IMG/VR virus record: IMGVR_UViG_3300037584_001215
Coordinates: 1 to 20,248 of that record
Reading direction: 5' to 3' (one strand)
From: a virus
Length of the DNA stretch: 20,248 nucleotides
Shown: piece by piece, positions 14,031 to 20,248 of the stretch
How the letters are laid out: each line of letters begins with the position of its first letter
Numbering within the stretch: position 1 is the first letter of the stretch
Made by a program: the position numbers and the translations under genes
Notes under the pieces: generated by a model
Database searches by the model: none
Told to the model about the DNA's origin: nothing
What the model saw: only the letters and a program-made list of their open reading frames with translations

Positions 14031-17000
14031 ATGGCTGCATATATAGATCAATTTACCGCAGAATCTTTACTGGTTATAAAAAAGCCTCCGATAGAAGCGC
14101 CTACTATTGTACCATTTAAAAATAATGGCGACAATACTTATTTACAAGACAGGTTCATTTGTTTTGCGTATCGTTATCAATATGCAGACGGAGAGTATTC
14201 GGCAACTTCACAGTTTAGTGACCCTGCATTTATTGCTGGTAATTTTCAATTTGACATAAGCACATTTTTAAATGAGGGAATGCTCAATGTAATGAATGCG
14301 GTTACTTTATCTTATAATACAGGAGGTCCATTAGTCAAAGACGTTGAGATATTATTTAAAGAAATGGACAACCCTGTAATTAGGGTTGTAGAAAAACTAA
14401 ATAAATTAGATTTAGGATTAGCTGACAATGATATAGCTACATTTGTTTTTGACAATCAAAAAATATTTACTGTATTACCTGAGACTGAGATTCTTAGGTT
14501 GTACGATAACGTTCCTCTAAAAGCTCAAGCTCAAACAATAATGGGTAACCGTTTGTTTTACGGTAACTATGTTGAGTCATATAATTTAGTTGATAAATTC
14601 AACGATGCAGTTCAATTTAATTATAGCACTACTTTGGAAACAAGTGAGGTGGGTGCTGAAACACTACCATTTTCTCAAGCAGATGCACAGTACGTAATTG
14701 ATGGATGGATTAATAAACCAAATGCAAGATTTAATTTTGATTTAGAAGGAACTAAGCTAGTAAAAGGAGCCTCTATAGAGTTTGATATATCTATTTTGCA
14801 CAATTCATTTAGCGGTAACACTCCTTTTCCGACAGATACTACCACTGATAAAAATCTTAATTTCACATACATACTACAGCAAGACTTTAGCTCAGTATTT
14901 AATTTAGCCACAGATCCTGATTTTGTAGCAAAGATTGGTAGTGCAACAACTATTTCAACAGTAGCAAACTCTTGTACAGGCTCTACCTTTACAGACGTTT
15001 TTAATTGTGAAATACCAAATCAACTAGATGCGTATTATAAAAAAGCAAGTGGTATAAGTGCTGTAGATCAGCCTATTCAAATATATACTAGCGCGAACAG
15101 TACAGAGATAGGCTTACAGTTTCCTGCAATGCAGTTTGTAGATAATATAGGTGTTCCAACTCAAACATTTTATGAATACTATGAGGTAACAGCTGGTACC
15201 GTTTCTTATAGAGAGACTACAAACAACTATAGTTTACATAGTAATCGTGGATATCAGATTGGTATTGTTTATATGGACGAGTTTGGCAGATCGTCTACTG
15301 CACAAATTAGTCAGTTTGATACGGTTAGCGTACCATGCTCCAACTCAAATCTTATAAATAAAATACAAGTAACCATTCCTGGCGGTGGAATTATACCCGC
15401 ACAAATAGCTCCATATTGGGCAGAGAGATACAAGTTTGTAATAAAAGCTGACAGAGATAATTACGAAACCATCTACACAAACATATTCTATGAGGAGCCC
15501 GATGGTAATGCAGTATACTTTTTATTAGAAGGGGAAAATGCACAGAAGGTAAACGCAGGTGATAGGCTTATTGTAAAACGTGACAATGATGGATCATTAT
15601 CAACTTGTGTATTTACAACTGTTTTAGAAAAAGAAGTTAAAGAAAAAAACTTTTTAACTATTAAGGATCCTTTAGTGGCCAACGCAACTATAGAGATTCC
15701 TTCTGGGCCATACATGAAGTTAAACCCTAATAACTTTTCGGCTACCACTAATGAGGATCCTGGTGGAAACTTTGTTTCATTTCCAGCAAAAGTTTGGACT
15801 GCAAAACAAGCCAACTATTATCCTGTTGTAAGTTTCCCTGTTACAGTATCAAATGGAGGATTGACATCACCTTTAACGGACGAGGTTTACACTATCCCCG
15901 CAGGTAGTCGCATAAAAATTACATACAGTAATACTCGAAGAGGACGAAGCACAGCGTGTGAAGAAAGATCATATAAATTATTATTAAATCTTACAGCAAC
16001 TAGAGAATTCTCAGATTTTGAAGATTTTTTTATAAATGATAATGTAGCATCTTTACTTAATAATGGTGAGTCATGTAACGGATGGCCAAGAGGAACTTGT
16101 AGTTTTCCTGATACAACCAACAGTTTTAATAGCACCGCATACACTACATCAAACGTAAACGATGTTCCTCCGTTTGTTGTAAATGTAGGTAATTCAATTA
16201 TTGATGCAGCGGAGACAGTAAACTATTGGAGGTTTTATAAAAATACGGCTACTGGAAAACAATATTTAATGGCAACAGGAACAAGCGCTTGTGGATCTGC
16301 CGATAATGCCACGTCTCGTGTAAGTTTACAAATTGAAGTTATACGAGCAAGTTCCACTTGCGTATTTGAAACAATACCAACAGATGCTTCTCCAGATATA
16401 TGGTATGAAAACGATTTGTCTTTTGATATAGATTCACTAGGGCAACACACAGGTAATGTTCAGAACCAAGTTGTTAACTTTCAAAACGCTGCAAACGTAA
16501 CACCGCAAGATGCAATAATTGATACAGGCTTTTATAACTGTATAGCATTCGGCGATGGTATTGAAAGCTTTAAGATAAGAGATTCTATTGTAGGCAAGCC
16601 TATGAATTTTGGTAATAGAGTGTTTACAACATCGGCTCAGATTTATAAAAGAGCCCACAGATTTGCAGACCTTACGTATAGCGGTGTTTTTAACGATGAG
16701 TCGAACGTAAATAAATTAAATGAGTTCAACCTAGGCTTAGCTAATTTTAAGCCATTAGAAGACATCTATGGCCCTATACAGAAGCTTCATGCCAGAAGAA
16801 CGGACATACTTACATTTCAAGAAGATAAAATATCATACGTATTACAGGGCAAAGATATACTAACTGACGCAGGAGGAGGAGGTACTTTGACTTCTGTTCC
16901 TACAGTTTTGGGTCAGCAGATAGCAAGAGACGAAGAGTTCGGCATCAGTAATAACCCTGAAAGTTTTGCGGTATATGGAAACGACAAGTTTTTTACTGAT

Positions 17001-19622
17001 GCAAAAAGAGGTGCAGTATTACAATTAAAAGGTGGTGAAGTTGGTCCTGAAGTCTTAGCGGTTATATCAGAAGTGGGAATGCGAGGATGGTTTAGAGATT
17101 TCTTTATTGATACCATAGGCAATCAAAAACTTGGTGGATATGACCCATACATGAATGAGTATGTATTAGCAAGCAACGGTGAAAATATTGCTGGCTTTAC
17201 AAACTGTTTACCTTGTGGTGTCACAGAAAACGTTGTAGTAAATCCTGCGGCGGAAACTATTTATTGTGTTAATGTAACAGAAAACGTAGGCAACGTAGCT
17301 ATTAATTATGTTATTCCGAACTCTTATGAAGATGATATATTTTCTGAATCAGGCACAGGAAACGAACAGTTAGTTACAGAACAAGGTATCGACATAGGAA
17401 CTGAAGGCACTACGACTGGTGTGGGCTACACAATAAAAGCTATTTATAACAATGTGGAACACACAACAGGATTAGTATATGTTAGCGGAACATTAACAAT
17501 AAATAAAAATAGTGTCGAAGCAACTCAAGTTACTTTAATTGTTACTACTAATTCGTTGGTCTCTGACACCATACAAATAACAACTGAGTGCCCAATACAA
17601 AATATTTTGACTATATACAATATAGCTTTAACAAGCGCAAGTGATGCAGGCTTATCAATACACAATCAATACTCGTGGACTGACAATATATTTAGTTCAC
17701 CGCTCCACTCTAGCTTAGTAACTTTTGCTAGCTCTACAAACAACCCAATTGTATCACAATACGAAAGTGTCTCTGGAGTTATAGGAACTGGTGTAATACC
17801 AAACCAAGGTGCGTTAGTTAACATGATAAGCAACAAAATACTCAGTGATAACTTTAACTTTAACACCTCACTAAATAAGTTTAGATATTTAAGAACAAAC
17901 ACTTTATATCCAAACGACACTTCTTCTATTAATTTATTATTAGGCGCATCAGACGAAGCAACACCAATAGTTACTTCAGGAAATAAATTCTCTGCGGAAT
18001 TCGCTATGCCAAACAATGTAGGGGATATACTTTATATGATTTGGGATTACAGACAACCAACAGAAATATTCTTAAACCAAGGAGTATCTGCATACGATGC
18101 ATGTTGTAATGGTCAACCTCTTGGTCCAACAATAAATTGTAACACGGTACAAGGCGGCGGTTATGCTTATCCAGATATAAGAAATGTAGATCTCGGAACA
18201 GGTACGGGAACAGTAGAACTGTCTTATGCTGCATTAGGAGAGCCTGATAAATTTATTGTAGAGTTTGATGGTGTTGAGGTTATTAATACAGGTTATAGAG
18301 GCAATTCGTCACAACAAGGAGATTTAAATGCGGCTCTTGCAAACTTAGGACAGCCAGCAGAAACAATTCAAGGCGTAGGCACGGGCACAGCATCGTTTAC
18401 AAAATCTACCGCTACAACAACGGCAACAGTAAAAGTTTTTGCACCAATTTCTAATAGCACATGGCAGTATACTTTAGGGTGCCCTGGTGGAGTAGCCACT
18501 CCTACGCCAACACCTACTGTGACTCCTACGCCAACACCTACTGTGACTCCATACGTACCTACGCCAACTCCGACTGCTACACCTACTCCGACACCTACCG
18601 TAACGCCTTTAGCCAACACGTTACCGTTTTATCCTAGCAATACTGGAGGCGGAACAAATCCATCTTCAGGGTATTCAACAGCTTCAGGCGCTTGCAACGG
18701 ACAAGTCGCTTCAAATTTCCAAACTGCATATTTTACGCAAAACGTAACATCTTGGCAAGACGTGGTAAATAACAATTTAATTATTTATACTACTCCTACT
18801 TTTAACGTTCCTTACAATGGGTTTGACACGTATTTTAAAACCGCATATCCACCAAATACAGGACAAACATTTTTGTTGGGTGGTGATCCTAGCGGTAATT
18901 ACGGACAAGTGTCTAATTTATCAACATGTTCACCGCCGCCTACACCTACAGCTAATCCATCTCCAGTAGCTTGGTATTTAAATGGCGGTGAGCAAAATGG
19001 ATTTACTAACAAATCAGATTCGTGTAATTATAATGTAGCTAGCGGAGCGTTTATGTACTTGTTCTACAGCCCAGGTGGAGGCTCGCCAGTTAATATACAG
19101 AGCACGGCAGATTTAGATTTTGCTTATTCTAATAACTATGCGGTTATTGCATATACTGATGCGTTACAACAAAACACCTTTAATGGCAGCGATGCAGGAA
19201 CAGGACTACCTATGTATTATGGATCAGCATTACAAACGTCTGGTGCACCAGGATTAAAATTTTATATAGGTGCAAATGGAATCGTTAACTTTATCGGATC
19301 TAGTTATTACGAGACATGCTTGCAAGAATTTACAATGACGGCGTATAATTATTTTTGGACGACATCATCTAATGCATGCACAAATGGAAGCTCCTCACCA
19401 ACACAAACATTTTATCATACAGGTAACACAAGTTGTTTATCTTTGAATGATATTGTTTATGTTGATACGGCTAAAAAACAAAAACTTAGCGATGTTGCGC
19501 CAATTTCAGGAGGAACAGGATCAGGGCTTTATTGGTATCAGCCTTCTCCTTGCGGCTCAGGAAATGGACAATCTGCTAGAATAAATATAAATTCAACGGT
19601 AAATAATCTATCTAATTGTTAA
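14031..19622 (+). CDS. Giant tail stabilization protein with receptor-binding-like C-terminus, 1863 aa
   Basis: Residues 1-1050 form the main body of the crAss-type stabilization protein: FTAESLLVIKKPPIEAPTIV (8-27), FICFAYRYQYADGEYSATSQ (43-62), YDNVPLKAQAQTIMGNRLFY (158-177), ARRTDILTFQEDKISYVLQG (about 922-941) and GWFRDFFIDT...LGGYDPYMNEYVLA (about 1019-1044). Residues about 1058-1190 resemble an Ig-like domain, and about 1191-1370 are of unknown fold. Residues about 1389-1484 are a beta domain with PDKFIVEFDGVEVINTGYRG and TATTTATVKVFAP. Residues 1490-1526 are a Thr-Pro linker. Residues about 1544-1863 contain three Cys-bounded modules (for example TFYHTG, DIVYVDTAKKQ, GLYWYQ, ending SNC). 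Likely a tail nozzle fused to an extended host-contact arm. The fusion is unusual and the enzyme content, if any, is not visible. Confidence 0.85.
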   Translation: MAAYIDQFTAESLLVIKKPPIEAPTIVPFKNNGDNTYLQDRFICFAYRYQYADGEYSATSQFSDPAFIAGNFQFDISTFLNEGMLNVMNAVTLSYNTGGPLVKDVEILFKEMDNPVIRVVEKLNKLDLGLADNDIATFVFDNQKIFTVLPETEILRLYDNVPLKAQAQTIMGNRLFYGNYVESYNLVDKFNDAVQFNYSTTLETSEVGAETLPFSQADAQYVIDGWINKPNARFNFDLEGTKLVKGASIEFDISILHNSFSGNTPFPTDTTTDKNLNFTYILQQDFSSVFNLATDPDFVAKIGSATTISTVANSCTGSTFTDVFNCEIPNQLDAYYKKASGISAVDQPIQIYTSANSTEIGLQFPAMQFVDNIGVPTQTFYEYYEVTAGTVSYRETTNNYSLHSNRGYQIGIVYMDEFGRSSTAQISQFDTVSVPCSNSNLINKIQVTIPGGGIIPAQIAPYWAERYKFVIKADRDNYETIYTNIFYEEPDGNAVYFLLEGENAQKVNAGDRLIVKRDNDGSLSTCVFTTVLEKEVKEKNFLTIKDPLVANATIEIPSGPYMKLNPNNFSATTNEDPGGNFVSFPAKVWTAKQANYYPVVSFPVTVSNGGLTSPLTDEVYTIPAGSRIKITYSNTRRGRSTACEERSYKLLLNLTATREFSDFEDFFINDNVASLLNNGESCNGWPRGTCSFPDTTNSFNSTAYTTSNVNDVPPFVVNVGNSIIDAAETVNYWRFYKNTATGKQYLMATGTSACGSADNATSRVSLQIEVIRASSTCVFETIPTDASPDIWYENDLSFDIDSLGQHTGNVQNQVVNFQNAANVTPQDAIIDTGFYNCIAFGDGIESFKIRDSIVGKPMNFGNRVFTTSAQIYKRAHRFADLTYSGVFNDESNVNKLNEFNLGLANFKPLEDIYGPIQKLHARRTDILTFQEDKISYVLQGKDILTDAGGGGTLTSVPTVLGQQIARDEEFGISNNPESFAVYGNDKFFTDAKRGAVLQLKGGEVGPEVLAVISEVGMRGWFRDFFIDTIGNQKLGGYDPYMNEYVLASNGENIAGFTNCLPCGVTENVVVNPAAETIYCVNVTENVGNVAINYVIPNSYEDDIFSESGTGNEQLVTEQGIDIGTEGTTTGVGYTIKAIYNNVEHTTGLVYVSGTLTINKNSVEATQVTLIVTTNSLVSDTIQITTECPIQNILTIYNIALTSASDAGLSIHNQYSWTDNIFSSPLHSSLVTFASSTNNPIVSQYESVSGVIGTGVIPNQGALVNMISNKILSDNFNFNTSLNKFRYLRTNTLYPNDTSSINLLLGASDEATPIVTSGNKFSAEFAMPNNVGDILYMIWDYRQPTEIFLNQGVSAYDACCNGQPLGPTINCNTVQGGGYAYPDIRNVDLGTGTGTVELSYAALGEPDKFIVEFDGVEVINTGYRGNSSQQGDLNAALANLGQPAETIQGVGTGTASFTKSTATTTATVKVFAPISNSTWQYTLGCPGGVATPTPTPTVTPTPTPTVTPYVPTPTPTATPTPTPTVTPLANTLPFYPSNTGGGTNPSSGYSTASGACNGQVASNFQTAYFTQNVTSWQDVVNNNLIIYTTPTFNVPYNGFDTYFKTAYPPNTGQTFLLGGDPSGNYGQVSNLSTCSPPPTPTANPSPVAWYLNGGEQNGFTNKSDSCNYNVASGAFMYLFYSPGGGSPVNIQSTADLDFAYSNNYAVIAYTDALQQNTFNGSDAGTGLPMYYGSALQTSGAPGLKFYIGANGIVNFIGSSYYETCLQEFTMTAYNYFWTTSSNACTNGSSSPTQTFYHTGNTSCLSLNDIVYVDTAKKQKLSDVAPISGGTGSGLYWYQPSPCGSGNGQSARININSTVNNLSNC
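18498..18608 (+). repeat. Thr-Pro codon repeat (tandem 24-bp unit at 18501-18548)
   Basis: A low-complexity tract encoding alternating Pro with Thr, Val, Ala or Tyr (37 residues). Its start is a perfect 24-bp unit repeated twice (18501-18524 and 18525-18548, beginning CCTACGCCAACACC), then degenerate copies. It forms an extended linker between the beta domain and the terminal modules. Slippage could change its length in 24-bp, in-frame steps. Confidence 0.9.
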
Positions 19623-19628
19623 TAAGTA

Positions 19629-20248
19629 ATGGCTACACTAGGAACATTCTACTTTGACTCTAACAGCTTTGCGACAGCAACTGCATTATTTACAGACTCT
19701 GCATTAACGCAATGTGCCCCTGATGGCTTTTATTCTGATAGTATTATTTCAAGAGAACAAGTAAATTGCTTATTACAAGTAGAGGAAAATTGTAATTGCG
19801 CTGGACCAACACCTACACCTACGTCAACTCCAACTCCAACTCCAACCGTTACACCTACACCAACTCATACACCTGCACCAACAAGCGCAGTCACCCCAAC
19901 AGCAGTGCCGTCACAACCTACACCTACACCTACTCCAACACCGTCTCCAACAACTCCGCCACCACCTATTGTGGCTGGTAAATACTATCAACTCGATCCA
20001 TGCCCTGGAAGTAGTGTAAGTGAATCATGTTACATATTTAGCAAAACTGCATTAGGTGGAGGAGCTCGCTATTTAAATCCAAATACTCAAGATTATTATA
20101 CTTATAATAGCTCAACGACAGCTAAAAACAATGTCAGCTCTTCACTTGTGTGTACTGCTACTATGGAATTAGTGCCAAACATTGCAGGGTGTCCATCTCA
20201 ACCAATTCAACCAGTTACAAATTATTATGTTGTAAGAAATTGTAATAC
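19629..20248 (+). CDS. Thr-Pro-linked tail/adhesin-like protein (3' end outside window)
   Basis: An ATG at 19629, 6 bases after the previous stop, opens a frame that stays open to the window edge (206 codons seen). The N-terminal module (1-57) reads [20 protein letters not shown], then [20 protein letters not shown] and a CNC pair. Its pattern resembles half of the Cys-bounded modules ending the previous protein. Residues 60-113 are a Thr-Pro-Ser linker, followed by [32 protein letters not shown] and further Cys-containing sequence up to VVRNCN. Likely a second tail fibre or receptor-binding component built from the same kit of parts. No signal peptide or enzyme motif. The real length is unknown. 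Confidence 0.8.
   Translation, partial: MATLGTFYFDSNSFATATALFTDSALTQCAPDGFYSDSIISREQVNCLLQVEENCNCAGPTPTPTSTPTPTPTVTPTPTHTPAPTSAVTPTAVPSQPTPTPTPTPSPTTPPPPIVAGKYYQLDPCPGSSVSESCYIFSKTALGGGARYLNPNTQDYYTYNSSTTAKNNVSSSLVCTATMELVPNIAGCPSQPIQPVTNYYVVRNCN
19806..19967 (+). repeat. Second Thr-Pro codon repeat
   Basis: A 54-codon low-complexity tract of CCA/CCT and ACA/ACT codons with scattered Ser, Val, His and Ala, ending PTTPPPP. It uses the same hexamer-type unit (CCTACA, CCAACA/T) as the tract at 18498-18608 about 1.3 kb upstream, giving a pair of similar repeats in direct orientation. Confidence 0.85.

Noticed and set aside
14000-14035. A sequencing error or programmed frameshift joining the 348-aa and 1863-aa proteins
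   Set aside because: The second frame has its own stop at 14019-14021 just upstream of its ATG, and the first protein carries about 155 extra residues after the conserved part. A single-base error would not restore the normal protein.
18368-18619. A - strand 83-aa frame with Val-Gly repeats
   Set aside because: It is the reverse-strand shadow of the tandem Thr-Pro codons and has no supporting context.
19796-19981. A + strand 61-aa open frame rich in Thr, Asn and Ser
   Set aside because: It is the shifted reading of the Thr-Pro codon repeat inside the gene at 19629, which has a proper start and remains open to the window edge.
18600-20248. A diversity-generating retroelement target in the tail-tip modules
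   Set aside because: No reverse transcriptase, template repeat or accessory gene is present in the window, and no near-identical variable/template pair was seen. It could still lie outside.
1-20248. tRNA genes, CRISPR arrays, IS elements, integrase or attachment sites
   Set aside because: Nothing matching these was seen on either strand. The only clear repeats are the Thr-Pro codon tracts and the terminator stems.

Overview
This window looks like part of the late (lysis, packaging and virion) region of a tailed, probably podovirus-type phage that infects a marine member of the Bacteroidota (flavobacteria-like). The DNA is A+T-rich and every credible gene lies on the + strand, mostly abutting or overlapping. 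Several intergenic gaps carry the Bacteroidota-type promoter element TAnnTTTG rather than E. coli -10/-35 boxes, and starts have A-rich leaders instead of Shine-Dalgarno sites. The terminase, portal, adaptor and tail 'stabilization' proteins have sequence signatures I associate with crAss-like (Crassvirales) and related marine Bacteroidota phages. This placement rests on recognition of the protein sequences, not on a search.

Layout. (1) Positions 1-1114 hold lysis functions: an M15-type peptidoglycan peptidase, a two-TM holin, and a very basic 45-residue protein overlapping the holin end. (2) Positions 1115-6878 hold a possible promoter, a 74-aa unknown, a GroES-like protein, a 93-aa conserved-looking protein in the position of a small terminase, the large terminase and the portal. 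(3) Positions 6879-9627 form a self-contained capsid unit: promoter-like element, scaffold-like acidic protein, major capsid protein, then an intrinsic terminator. (4) Positions 9649-11047 hold a 250-aa unknown, then a promoter-like element, two small related-looking proteins and a strong terminator. (5) From 11030 onward, a promoter overlapping that terminator drives a tail block: a virion protein, a T7 gp11-type adaptor, and a tail stabilization protein that appears split into two genes (348 and 1863 aa). The larger half is fused to Ig-like domains, a Thr-Pro linker and Cys-bounded terminal modules. A second Thr-Pro-linker protein starts at 19629 and runs off the window.

Together the genes could build the procapsid (scaffold, capsid protein, portal), fill it (terminase), close it with adaptor and nozzle proteins, attach host-recognition modules, and lyse the cell (holin, peptidase). 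The most notable items are the split stabilization gene with a repeated FxAESLLV segment at the break, the phage GroES-like protein, the terminator whose 3' arm supplies the -33 box of the next promoter, the terminase Walker A without the usual lysine, the two Thr-Pro-linked tail proteins in tandem, and the 45-aa basic protein. No tRNA, CRISPR, integrase, IS element or reverse transcriptase was seen.
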